From Crystallibacter degradans (GTDB taxonomy: Bacteria; Actinomycetota; Actinomycetes; Actinomycetales; Micrococcaceae): a stretch of DNA of 64,000 nt. The notes beneath the pieces were generated by a model. It worked only from the letters and a program-made list of their open reading frames with translations. It ran no database searches and was not told where the DNA came from. The stretch spans positions 124,001-188,000 of the forward strand of contig NZ_JABBCH010000005.1 of the NCBI RefSeq assembly GCF_012952295.1. The letters run 5' to 3'. Within the stretch, counting starts at the first letter, position 1, and each line of letters opens with the position of its first letter. The translations under genes and the position numbers were made by a program. Positions 40,812-48,145 of the stretch are shown one piece after another.

Positions 40812-41270
40812 TCAGGGAGCCTCGTCCTGCTTGGGCTCCAGCTTCAGGGAGACGGAATTGATGCAGTAGCGCTGGTCGGTCGGCGTGCTGTAACCCTCGC
40901 CCTCAAAAACGTGGCCCAGGTGGGAGTTGCAGTTTGCGCAACGCACTTCGATCCGTTCCATCCCCAGCGCTGAGTCCCGCAGGTAGCGGACCTTGCCCTC
41001 CGCCAGCGGGGCCCAGAACGAGGGCCAGCCGCAATGGGAATCAAACTTCTCCTGACTGGTAAACAACTCGTCCCCACAGGCGCGGCAGCGATAGACACCG
41101 GCCGTGTGCGAGTCCCAGTACTCACCGGTATAAGGGCGTTCGGTGCCCGCCTGCCGCAGCACCTGGTACTCCTCGGGCGTCAGCTCGCGGCGCCATTCGT
41201 CCTCGGACTTTGCGACGGGAAACGTTTCTGGCGTGCTGTTCACTTCACTCATATCCTTTTCAACGCTCAC
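40812..41270 (-). CDS. msrB: Peptide-methionine (R)-S-oxide reductase
   Basis: 152 residues. The GTG start at 41268-41270 overlaps the preceding stop (GTGA); an ATG six codons later is an alternative. Reduces methionine-R-sulfoxide in proteins. Zinc ligands are Cys62, Cys65, Cys111 and Cys114 (CRAC, CANC), the catalytic cysteine is Cys136 (RYCINSV) and Cys80 (SHCGWPSF) lies where a resolving cysteine can be. Coupled to a small hypothetical gene. Confidence 0.96.
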   Translation of the reverse strand: MSVEKDMSEVNSTPETFPVAKSEDEWRRELTPEEYQVLRQAGTERPYTGEYWDSHTAGVYRCRACGDELFTSQEKFDSHCGWPSFWAPLAEGKVRYLRDSALGMERIEVRCANCNSHLGHVFEGEGYSTPTDQRYCINSVSLKLEPKQDEAP

Positions 41271-41755
41271 GAGTCCCCAATGTATCCCGAACCGGAATAC
41301 AGATGGAGCACGGGAATCCCGAGTTTGTCCTGGGCGCGGTTGGCCCAGTCGGTATGGAACGTATCGGCAACGGCGTGCGGGGTGGTGATCACCACGGCGC
41401 GGTCGGCCGGATGACGCTGGACGTATTCCACCAGCGCGGAAACGCCGTCGTCGTCGACTATTTCCACCGTTCCCAGCAACCCCCTGCCCTGGAGCGCCAG
41501 AACGGAAAGGCGTTTGGCTTCCTCTGCTTCGGTTTTGGCCTCGTCCGGCGAGGGCTGTCCATGCAGCAGCTCGCGGAAGGCCTGGGCGACGTCGAGCAGA
41601 CTCAGATTGTCCAGAAAATCCAGCACCAGATTCCGTTTGGTGTCCTCGGGAATCAGCACGCTGAATTCAGTGCCCTCGGTTGCCAGCAATTCCAGATTTT
41701 GAAGATCCGCATCATTGAGCGGCTCTTCGGTGAGTACTACAATCGTTTCGCTCAT
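41267..41755 (-). CDS. Hypothetical protein, possibly universal-stress-like alpha/beta fold
   Basis: 162 residues from the ATG at 41753-41755 (MSETIVVLTEEPLNDADLQNL); the frame extends upstream without a good start. Soluble. The pattern of short hydrophobic strands and a final domain (ALVEYVQRHPADRAVVITTPHAVADTF) suggests a Rossmann-like fold similar to universal stress proteins, without a clear ATP-binding motif. It is translationally coupled to msrB, so an oxidative-stress link is possible. Function unassigned. Confidence 0.65.
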   Translation of the reverse strand: MSETIVVLTEEPLNDADLQNLELLATEGTEFSVLIPEDTKRNLVLDFLDNLSLLDVAQAFRELLHGQPSPDEAKTEAEEAKRLSVLALQGRGLLGTVEIVDDDGVSALVEYVQRHPADRAVVITTPHAVADTFHTDWANRAQDKLGIPVLHLYSGSGYIGDS

Positions 41756-41890
41756 GGCCCCAGCGTAACCAGCGGGCGCGCGGCAAACAATAACGGGCCT
41801 TCCCGGGGGCATCGCGCGCCGTCAACTGCCTCCGGCGTGTGTACGGCAGGGCGTTACGCCGCGCGCCGCCGCGTGAGTAAGAATGGTGCC

Positions 41891-43186
41891 ATGGCTTTGT
41901 TCGACCGTCGGAAAACTCTGATCTCCGTCGCCGCGCCACCAGCCGAGGAAATTCGGCGGCAGTTGCCGTGGATGCGCTGGATGGGCGTCGGCGCGATCGC
42001 CGGGGCAGGTCTTGGTTCACTGCTGGCCGGAGCCACCTCCGGGCTCGCCTCGTATTTCGCCCGCCAGGTTCTCACCCCGGTGCGCGAGCATGACCAGAAT
42101 CTCGAGATCTACGCCGTGGTCGGCAGCAGCCAGCACCAGGAGGTCATTCTGCCGGCCACACCGGACACCACGGCACCGGGCCTCTACAGCATTTATTTCG
42201 ACGGCGGACGCGGCCAGGCGCGGATCGGCGCCATCACTTCCTACTCGCCGAAAGACGGAACAGTCCAGCGCACCGTGGAGCGTGTGTACAGCGGCGACCT
42301 GGCGGCGGCCCGCCGCGGCTGGTGGGGAGGCGCGGTCTACCCTGACCCTGCGGCCGCGGGTCTGGCCAACGAGGAAGTCCGCATCGCCGTCGAGGGCGGC
42401 CAGGCACCAGCGTGGCTGATCAGGGGAGAGGAGAACGCCCGGACCTGGGCCATCATGGTGCACGGCCGGGGCGCCACCCGGCAGGAAGGGCTTCGTGCGG
42501 CCCGCACCGCCCGCGGAATAGGTATGACCTCCCTGCTTATTTCCTATCGGAACGACGGCGAAGCCCCCGCCGCGCCGGACGGGCGTTACGGACTCGGGCT
42601 GACGGAGTGGCGGGACGTTGAAGCCGCTATCACTTATGCCCTGGAACACGGAGCCGAGGAGATTGTGCTGTTCGGCTGGTCGATGGGCGGCGCCATTAGC
42701 CTGCAGGCGGCGGACCAATCCGTGCACCGAAACCGGATCAAGGCGCTCGTGCTGGACGGTCCGGTGATCAACTGGATCGACGTGCTGGCCTACCAGGCCA
42801 GGCTGAACCGGATCCCCGAGGCTGTGGGCCGTTTTTCGCAATGGCTCATCTCGAACCGCGCCGGCAGGTTGCTGACCGGTTTGGCTGCTCCTCTGGATCT
42901 GAAGAAGATGAACTGGGTAGCCCGGTACGACCAGCTCTGCGTGCCGACACTGATCCTGCACAGCCAGGACGACGAATTCGTGCCCTACGGGCCGTCCGCG
43001 GAACTGGCGGACAAGAATCCTCGGCTGGTGACTTTCGAGCCGTTCTCCGGTGCCAGCCACACCAAGGAATGGAACGTTGATCCCGAGCGCTGGGAGCGGG
43101 TGGTCACCGGCTGGCTGACCCATGTATTGAGCGCCCCTGTTCCCGGGGTCAAAGGGCCGGGTATGAACGGCGTGCAGCCGGACTGA
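41891..43186 (+). CDS. Alpha/beta hydrolase with N-terminal membrane anchor
   Basis: 431 residues from ATG 41891. A hydrophobic helix at ~27-55 (MGVGAIAGAGLGSLLAGATS) follows a basic N-terminus, so it is probably a membrane-anchored protein. The hydrolase domain covers ~190-415: nucleophile Ser in FGWSMGGAISL, acid in LILHSQDDEFVP and His in GASHTKEW. It resembles the BAAT/prolyl-oligopeptidase-like S9 group by motif, but the substrate is unknown. It ends one base before the convergent ybaK stop. Confidence 0.82.
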   Translation: MALFDRRKTLISVAAPPAEEIRRQLPWMRWMGVGAIAGAGLGSLLAGATSGLASYFARQVLTPVREHDQNLEIYAVVGSSQHQEVILPATPDTTAPGLYSIYFDGGRGQARIGAITSYSPKDGTVQRTVERVYSGDLAAARRGWWGGAVYPDPAAAGLANEEVRIAVEGGQAPAWLIRGEENARTWAIMVHGRGATRQEGLRAARTARGIGMTSLLISYRNDGEAPAAPDGRYGLGLTEWRDVEAAITYALEHGAEEIVLFGWSMGGAISLQAADQSVHRNRIKALVLDGPVINWIDVLAYQARLNRIPEAVGRFSQWLISNRAGRLLTGLAAPLDLKKMNWVARYDQLCVPTLILHSQDDEFVPYGPSAELADKNPRLVTFEPFSGASHTKEWNVDPERWERVVTGWLTHVLSAPVPGVKGPGMNGVQPD

Positions 43187-43678
43187 TCAACCCGTACCGA
43201 TGGCTGCCAGCCGCGCGCCGGACAGGCGGATCAGGTCCTGCGGTGCCAACTCAATGTCCAGTCCGCGGCGGCCGCCGGAAACCAGGATAGTGGGATAGTC
43301 AATCGCGCTGGAATCAAGGATTGTCGGACTGCGGTACCGCTGGCCCAGCGGGGAGATACCGCCGAGCACGTAGCCGGTGCGGCGCTGGGCATCGAGCGGA
43401 TCGGCCAGCACGGATTTCTTCGCCCCTAAGGAAGCTGCGAAGGATTTCAGGTTGAGGTTTCCGGAGACTGGCACCACAGCCACAGCGAGGTTGCCGTCTG
43501 CCGTCACCATGAGGGTCTTGAAAATCCGTTCCGGAGCCAGACCGAGCTTGCGTGCTGCCTCAAGACCGAAGTCGCTCACAGCCGGATCATGGGCATACTT
43601 GTGCAGTGTGTGGGGGACCCCCGCCTGCTGCAACAGCAGTGTGGCGGGGGTCCCGGTCGAAGCGGTGCGCTTTGCCAA
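43187..43678 (-). CDS. ybaK: Cys-tRNA(Pro)/Cys-tRNA(Cys) deacylase
   Basis: 163 residues; TTG start, no clear ribosome site, so the exact N-terminus is uncertain. YbaK/ProX-type editing domain that hydrolyses mischarged Cys-tRNA(Pro). Typical motifs: TPATLLLQQAGVPHTLHKY, the conserved Lys in RIFKTLMV, and RRTGYVLGGISPLGQR with its GxxxGxxSP loop. 17 bases after sufE on the same strand; its stop abuts the convergent hydrolase gene. Confidence 0.92.
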   Translation of the reverse strand: MAKRTASTGTPATLLLQQAGVPHTLHKYAHDPAVSDFGLEAARKLGLAPERIFKTLMVTADGNLAVAVVPVSGNLNLKSFAASLGAKKSVLADPLDAQRRTGYVLGGISPLGQRYRSPTILDSSAIDYPTILVSGGRRGLDIELAPQDLIRLSGARLAAIGTG

Positions 43679-43695
43679 CGGCGGATTCGGCGCGG

Positions 43696-44151
43696 TCAGA
43701 CGGCTGCGCGAGCGTCCGTAATCTGGCGCTTGATCCGGGCGAGCATGGCGGACATGCCACGCAGCCGCAGCGGCGTAATGGCACGGGTCAGCCCGAGCTG
43801 CTCCGGGACATCGTCCGGTACAGCGAGAATCTCCGCAGCCGGCAGGCCGTTGAGCCCTTCATGCAGGACGCCGGCGAAACCGCGGGTGGTCGGAGCTTCC
43901 GGGGGCGCCGAGAAGTAGATCTCCACCGGTTCCTCCGGGCCGTCGCCGATCTCCAAGGTCAGGAACAGCGGGGACTGGCACTCAACAACCTGTTCCAGCA
44001 GCTCCGGCTGGCCGGCAAGATGCTCCGGAAGGTCCGGAAGCGATCGGGAGAATTCCAGCAGTAACTGCAGCCGCTCAGGCTCCTCCATCGCTTGGAAGTC
44101 ATCGATGATTTCTGCCAGCTGTGCGGGGATGTTTTGTGCGTTCACAGTCAC
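43696..44151 (-). CDS. sufE: SufE-family cysteine desulfurase accessory protein
   Basis: 151 residues, GTG start. Accepts persulfide sulfur from a cysteine desulfurase and enhances its activity; the acceptor cysteine is Cys58 in VVECQSPLFLT. RGFAGVLHEGLNG is the conserved dimer/partner region. In mycobacteria I recall the same pairing with the rhodanese SseA, found here 24 bases upstream. Role: sulfur relay for iron-sulfur assembly or other sulfur transfer. Confidence 0.93.
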   Translation of the reverse strand: MTVNAQNIPAQLAEIIDDFQAMEEPERLQLLLEFSRSLPDLPEHLAGQPELLEQVVECQSPLFLTLEIGDGPEEPVEIYFSAPPEAPTTRGFAGVLHEGLNGLPAAEILAVPDDVPEQLGLTRAITPLRLRGMSAMLARIKRQITDARAAV

Positions 44152-44175
44152 CTATTCTACTCGTGCACGCGGCTC

Positions 44176-45084
44176 TCAACGCCTGGCGGCGGGCACCTCG
44201 CCGGGTTCGGTGCCCTTGACGATCGGAACGCGGACTGCGTTGCCCCATTCGGTCCATGAACCGTCATAGTTGCGGACATTTTCGAATCCGAGCAGGTGTT
44301 TGAGGACGAACCAGGTGTGGCTCGAACGCTCACCGATGCGGCAGTAGGCAATCACTTCATCGCCGTCGCTCAACCCGGCCTCGCCCTTGTAAATCGCTTC
44401 CAGCGCTTCGCGGTTCCGGAACGTTCCGTCAGCAGCGGCGGCGCGGGCCCAGGGGACGGAGGCGGCGCTGGGAATGTGGCCCCCGCGCAGCGTTCCCTCC
44501 TCGGGATAAGCGGGCATGGTGGTGCGTTCGCCGGAGTATTCTTCGGGCGAGCGGACATCGATCAACGGCTTCCCGAAGTGCTCGAAGACATCGGGCAGGA
44601 ATGCGCGGATGGCCTCATCCCGACGTTCGACGACAGGGTACTCGACCGCTGCAGGCTTCGGCGTCTCGGTAGTGAGCTCGCGCCCCTCCGCGATCCACTT
44701 GTCGCGCCCGCCGTCAAGCAGCCGGACATCCTCGTGGCCGAAAAGCGTGAACACCCAGAGTGCATAGGCAGCCCACCAGTTGCTCTTATCTCCGTAAATC
44801 ACCACGGTGGTCTCGCGAGTGATGCCCTTGGAACCGAGCAGCGCTGCGAATGCTTCGCCGTCAATGTAGTCGCGGGTCAACGCGTCGTTCAGATCCGTAT
44901 GCCAGTCGATTTTTACTGCACCCGGAATATGTCCGGTCTCGTAGAGGAGGATGTCCTCATTCGATTCGACGACAACCAGGGAATCCGCGTCCAGATTGGC
45001 TGCCAGCCAATCGGTGGAAACGAGCCGTTCCGGGTGGGCATAGGCGGCAAACTTCTCGTTCTGTTCTGCGGCAACAACAGGCAT
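44176..45084 (-). CDS. sseA: Thiosulfate/3-mercaptopyruvate-type sulfurtransferase
   Basis: 302 residues from the ATG at 45082-45084, with GAAAGG about 7 bases upstream; the frame continues further but without a better start. Two rhodanese domains: ~20-140 inactive ([19 protein letters not shown]) and ~150-300 active, with catalytic Cys248 in [10 protein letters not shown] and GSWTEWGN. The CRIGERS loop is closer to thiosulfate sulfurtransferases of the actinobacterial CysA/SseA type. Paired with sufE. Confidence 0.92.
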   Translation of the reverse strand: MPVVAAEQNEKFAAYAHPERLVSTDWLAANLDADSLVVVESNEDILLYETGHIPGAVKIDWHTDLNDALTRDYIDGEAFAALLGSKGITRETTVVIYGDKSNWWAAYALWVFTLFGHEDVRLLDGGRDKWIAEGRELTTETPKPAAVEYPVVERRDEAIRAFLPDVFEHFGKPLIDVRSPEEYSGERTTMPAYPEEGTLRGGHIPSAASVPWARAAAADGTFRNREALEAIYKGEAGLSDGDEVIAYCRIGERSSHTWFVLKHLLGFENVRNYDGSWTEWGNAVRVPIVKGTEPGEVPAARR

Positions 45085-45329
45085 AGCAAAACCTTTCCAT
45101 TCGTCAAGGGTGGTCTCTGCCCAGCCTAACCATAAGCACGAAGAAACAACCTTCGCGCCGGTCATCATCCGCCACAATGAGGGGAGTCCGTTGCCGCGGA
45201 ACTGCATCCGCCTGGTTCCTGGCAGTGGCCTCGGTCACGAATCTGCCGCGACGTCGTCGGTAGCGTATCGTTTTTCTGGCGGCAATTCACCGCCACGCAG
45301 ATTTTCAGGAAGGCTACGGTCAGTTAAAC

Positions 45330-46367
45330 GTGCCCCAGATTGAACAGCTTTCACGCCGGACCCCCAAGGTGTCGGTCGACGACTTGTTGGAGGGATTCCA
45401 TCCTTCGCCGCGCTTCGGCGAAGTCACCTTCGACAGTTACCGTCCCGACCCGTCCCAGCCCTCGCAGTCCGCCGCGGTCAAAGCGTTACGGGATTTTGCC
45501 GCAGAGGTGGACCACCGGGGACCCAAAGGACTGAAGAAACTTTTCGCCGCCAAGAAGCAGGCAGGCAAGGCCGGCATCTACCTCGACGGCGGCTTCGGTG
45601 TGGGAAAGACACACCTGCTGGCTTCCCTCTGGCACGCGGTGGAGGGCCCGAAGGCCTTCGGCACTTTCGTCGAATATACAAATCTGGTGGGGGCGCTATC
45701 CTTCCGCAAGACAGTGGATGCGCTAAGCAGCTACCGGTTGGTTTGTATCGATGAATTCGAACTGGACGACCCGGGGGACACCGTGCTGATGTCCCGGCTG
45801 ATGCGCGAGTTGGCCGACGCCGGCGTGAAGCTCGCAGCTACCTCCAACACGCTGCCCGGTTCCCTCGGCGAGGGACGCTTCGCAGCCGTCGATTTCCAAC
45901 GCGAAATCCAGGTCCTGGCAGACCAGTTCAACGTAATCCGTATCGACGGCGAAGACTACCGCCATCGGGGACTGCCAGCTGCTCCGGATCCTTTGACGAA
46001 TCTTGAACTCAAACGGCGGGTCTACAGTGATTTCAAGGGCCAGGTGGTTGCGGCCGATGAGTTCTCCGATCTGGTCAGCCATCTCGAAGGCGTGCATCCG
46101 AGCCGGTACCGGCAGTTCATCGACGGCATCGACGCGGTGGCATGGCACAACGTGGCCACGATTACCGAACAATCGGTAGCCTTGCGCTTTGTCGTGCTTG
46201 CGGACCGGCTTTATGACAAGGACGTGCCGATTATTGCCAGCGGCATGCCGTTCGACGAGCTTTTCACCCCTGAGATGATGTCCGGCGGCTACATGAAGAA
46301 GTACTACCGGGCTGTTTCCAGGCTGACAGCCCTGGCACGTGAAGGGTTGACTGGCGAGGAGTCCTGA
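45330..46367 (+). CDS. zapE: Cell division protein ZapE (AFG1-like ATPase)
   Basis: 345 residues, GTG start. AFG1/LACE1-like P-loop ATPase: Walker A GGFGVGKTH at 87-95, Walker B LVCIDEFELDD near 137-147, sensor-type ATSNTLPGSLGEGRF. In E. coli ZapE binds FtsZ and affects ring stability; mitochondrial homologues act in protein quality control. It stands alone, diverging from sseA across ~245 bases, and has a strong terminator after it. Confidence 0.92.
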   Translation: MPQIEQLSRRTPKVSVDDLLEGFHPSPRFGEVTFDSYRPDPSQPSQSAAVKALRDFAAEVDHRGPKGLKKLFAAKKQAGKAGIYLDGGFGVGKTHLLASLWHAVEGPKAFGTFVEYTNLVGALSFRKTVDALSSYRLVCIDEFELDDPGDTVLMSRLMRELADAGVKLAATSNTLPGSLGEGRFAAVDFQREIQVLADQFNVIRIDGEDYRHRGLPAAPDPLTNLELKRRVYSDFKGQVVAADEFSDLVSHLEGVHPSRYRQFIDGIDAVAWHNVATITEQSVALRFVVLADRLYDKDVPIIASGMPFDELFTPEMMSGGYMKKYYRAVSRLTALAREGLTGEES

Positions 46368-46396
46368 GCCCCCCAACGGCCCGGCCGAAACAGCAC

Positions 46397-46438
46397 AAAG
46401 GCGCTGGTGCTACCTCCCGGTAGGACCAGCGCCTTTTT
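46397..46438. terminator. Strong bidirectional terminator between zapE and the antitoxin gene
   Basis: 12-bp perfect stem AAAGGCGCTGGT/ACCAGCGCCTTT, extended inside by CTACC/GGTAG, ending in TTTTT on the plus strand. It serves zapE and the convergent antitoxin gene. Confidence 0.88.
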
Positions 46439-46456
46439 GGCGTGCTCTAAGCGAAG

Positions 46457-46708
46457 TTATGCCGAAGGGCTGCTCTCATCGGTTGCGGCACCGGGGGTAT
46501 TTCCACCATCTGCCCTGTCGATGAGGTTCGCGGCTTTGGCCTGCAGACCATCTACCTGCCCGGAGTACTTGCCGCCGGTCTTGCTGTCGATGAAATCTCC
46601 AGCCTTGCCGACGCCGTCCTTGAGCTTGTCGGCATTGTCGCCGACCAGATGAGCGGCCTTGTCCTTAAGCTGTCCGGCCTTGCCTTTGAGCTCGTCAAAT
46701 ACAGACAC
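46457..46708 (-). CDS. MT0933-type antitoxin family protein
   Basis: 83 residues using the second GTG (46706-46708), which is 7 bases after GGGAGG; the first GTG, two codons earlier, sits on the ribosome site. A highly charged helical protein: MSVFDELKGKAGQLKDKAAHLVGDNADKL, then DGVGKAGDFIDSKTGGKYSGQVD. The FIDSKTGGKYS segment is the hallmark of the family annotated as antitoxin MT0933/Rv0909. No toxin gene is adjacent on either side, so an isolated stress-type helical protein is possible. Confidence 0.7.
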   Translation of the reverse strand: MSVFDELKGKAGQLKDKAAHLVGDNADKLKDGVGKAGDFIDSKTGGKYSGQVDGLQAKAANLIDRADGGNTPGAATDESSPSA

Positions 46709-46829
46709 AGACACCTCCCTTCGCTCCTGGGAGCCGCATGCTCCCGCCTACTTCTATCGTAGGCGCGAGGCAGGCCGCGTCAATAGGTAGGCCGGGCAGG
46801 CCCGGTACTGGTAGCCGCCAAGGAGAGAC

Positions 46830-46892
46830 GTGTTAGTGATCGTCTGGAAATTTGTGCCCGAGACCAAGGGCAAGGAACTCGAGGCTATGTAG
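46830..46892 (+). pseudogene. Relic of a sugar-porter MFS transporter C-terminus
   Basis: Twenty codons, GTG to TAG, read MLVIVWKFVPETKGKELEAM. KFVPETKGKSLEE is the near-invariant cytoplasmic C-terminus of MFS sugar porters (PETKG motif). Upstream of the GTG the frame offers no transporter helices, although AAGGAGAG lies just before it. I read it as the last fragment of a lost sugar transporter gene. Confidence 0.6.
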
Positions 46893-47096
46893 CTTGCCAT
46901 ATGTGGTCACCACCGTGGTTCGTTTGGTTGCAGCGGCCACTCATCGAACAGCCGGTTCCAATTGTCTTTAACTTAGCTGCGTCAGCCGAATCAGGCTGGA
47001 AATGGCCCGAAAGAGAAGGGGCGGAGAGGCCGGCTACCAGGAAGGAGGGAATGGCCCGGAACTCCTCGCTTGAGGAGATAGCGCATTAACTGCAAA
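46893..47096. other. Non-coding region between transporter relic and tRNA array
   Basis: About 200 bases with only a 62-codon open frame (46901-47089, MWSPPWFVWLQ...) lacking a ribosome site and family resemblance. It probably belongs to the decayed transporter locus. No RNA gene seen. Confidence 0.4.
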
Positions 47097-47119
47097 AACG
47101 GCTCCGAAGGGGAGCCGTT
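47097..47119 (-). terminator. Rho-independent terminator of the tRNA array
   Basis: Stem AACGGCTCC/GGAGCCGTT with a 5-base loop; read on the minus strand it is followed by TTTTT. It lies 6 bases past the last tRNA and ends the array. Confidence 0.85.
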
Positions 47120-47124
47120 CTTTG

Positions 47125-47196
47125 TGGGCGATACTGGGATCGAACCAGTGACCTCTTCCGTGTCAGGGAAGCGCGCTACCGCTGCGCCAATCGCCC
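47125..47196 (-). tRNA. tRNA-Val(GAC), copy 2
   Basis: 72 bases. Acceptor GGGCGAT/ATCGCCC plus discriminator A, anticodon stem CTTCC/GGAAG with loop CTGACAC, anticodon GAC, T-arm CTGGTTCGATCCCAG. CCA not encoded. Identical to the copy at 47348-47419. Confidence 0.97.
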
Positions 47197-47240
47197 TGGA
47201 TCCTTCAGCATCGGCATCAAAGGCGCAATGATCGGATTGG

Positions 47241-47314
47241 AGCGGACGACGGGATTCGAACCCGCGACATCCACCTTGGCAAGGTGGTGCTCTAGCCAGC
47301 TGAGCTACGTCCGC
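47241..47314 (-). tRNA. tRNA-Gly(GCC), copy 2
   Basis: 74 bases. Acceptor GCGGACG/CGTCCGC with discriminator T, anticodon stem CCACC/GGTGG, loop TTGCCAA, anticodon GCC. Identical to the copy at 47606-47679. CCA not encoded. Confidence 0.97.
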
Positions 47315-47347
47315 GTGGAATGGAGCCGATAAACCGGACCATTTCCG

Positions 47348-47419
47348 TGGGCGATACTGGGATCGAACCAGTGACCTCTTCCGTGTCAGGGAAGCGCGCT
47401 ACCGCTGCGCCAATCGCCC
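47348..47419 (-). tRNA. tRNA-Val(GAC), copy 1
   Basis: 72 bases, same sequence and structure as the copy at 47125-47196; anticodon GAC in loop CTGACAC. Spacers around the two copies differ. Confidence 0.97.
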
Positions 47420-47480
47420 ATAAAGGGTTTGTTGCAATGCTCAGCAAAACAACTGCAAGCACTTTGAAGTACCGTAACCG

Positions 47481-47551
47481 AGGTGGGGACGGGATTCGAA
47501 CCCGCGTATACGGCTTTGCAGGCCGCTGCCTCGCCTCTCGGCCACCCCACC
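47481..47551 (-). tRNA. tRNA-Cys(GCA)
   Basis: 71 bases. Acceptor GGTGGGG/CCCCACC with discriminator T, anticodon loop CTGCAAA, anticodon GCA, T-arm CGGGTTCGAATCCCG. The only Cys tRNA in the window. Confidence 0.97.
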
Positions 47552-47605
47552 GTGGCCTGCAGATTCAGGACCGGCCAGTAGAACTGGCACTTACAGTGAC
47601 TTGCG

Positions 47606-47679
47606 AGCGGACGACGGGATTCGAACCCGCGACATCCACCTTGGCAAGGTGGTGCTCTAGCCAGCTGAGCTACGTCCGC
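47606..47679 (-). tRNA. tRNA-Gly(GCC), copy 1
   Basis: 74 bases, first gene of the minus-strand array Gly-Cys-Val-Gly-Val. Anticodon GCC in loop TTGCCAA. Identical to the copy at 47241-47314. Confidence 0.97.
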
Positions 47680-47748
47680 ATGTGGATTTTCATCAAGCTT
47701 ACCTCCGGTTTGACCGGAACGTTTTCTCGATTTCCAACGAGTAAAGAC

Positions 47749-47776
47749 TCTATAGGACGTTTTCCGCTTCGTCCAA
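47749..47776 (-). promoter_or_regulatory. Sigma-A-type promoter of the tRNA array
   Basis: Minus-strand -35 TTGGAC (47771-47776), 16-base spacer, -10 TATAGA (47749-47754). It lies 70 bases before the first tRNA, which fits a housekeeping promoter for a stable-RNA operon. Confidence 0.6.
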
Positions 47777-47907
47777 TCGAGGGTTCGAGAGCCGGTTTTG
47801 CAGCTCATTCTTGGGCCAGAAGGGGTGCGTACATGCGGTCTGAGGTGATGTGAACCTGGACTGGGAGGCCGCGGCTCTGACCCACGGGCACGACAAAATG
47901 CGCCGTT
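47777..47907. other. Spacer between divergent tRNA promoters
   Basis: About 130 bases between the minus-strand array promoter and the candidate promoter of tRNA-Val(CAC). I see no gene, repeat or conserved RNA in it. Confidence 0.4.
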
Positions 47908-47936
47908 TTTGCGTCGGGGCGAACGTCGGCTAACAT
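47908..47936 (+). promoter_or_regulatory. Candidate promoter of tRNA-Val(CAC)
   Basis: -35 TTTGCG (47908-47913), 17-base spacer, -10 TAACAT (47931-47936), 45 bases before the tRNA. The -35 is weak. Confidence 0.35.
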
Positions 47937-47981
47937 TCATAAACGATGCAGGTCCGGTTCGCCGGTGCGGGCATCTCAGAC

Positions 47982-48053
47982 GGGCGATTGGCGCAGTGGT
48001 AGCGCGCTTCGTTCACACCGAAGAGGTCACTGGTTCGAACCCAGTATCGCCCA
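47982..48053 (+). tRNA. tRNA-Val(CAC)
   Basis: 72 bases, divergent from the five-tRNA array. Acceptor GGGCGAT/ATCGCCC, anticodon stem CTTCG/CGAAG, loop TTCACAC, anticodon CAC. Differs from the Val(GAC) copies mainly in the anticodon arm, so the two valine isoacceptors share an origin. Own terminator follows. Confidence 0.97.
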
Positions 48054-48064
48054 CCGTCAGAAGC

Positions 48065-48104
48065 CGGCCCCTTGCCTTTCCACAGGTAAGGGGCCGTTTT
48101 CTTT
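48065..48104 (+). terminator. Terminator after tRNA-Val(CAC)
   Basis: 9-bp stem CGGCCCCTT/AAGGGGCCG with further pairing CCT/AGG inside, followed by TTTTCTTT. Confidence 0.85.
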
Positions 48105-48145
48105 GCGGCAGGAAACCGTCAGCGGTCTCTGACATGATTCTTGGT

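Noticed and set aside
46901-47089. 62-codon frame MWSPPWFVWLQ as a small gene
   Set aside because: No ribosome site, no family resemblance and location in a decayed region.
47126-47679. Regularly spaced repeats resembling a CRISPR array
   Set aside because: The repeated units fold as tRNA-Gly and tRNA-Val with intact anticodons; there are no short identical repeats with unique spacers.
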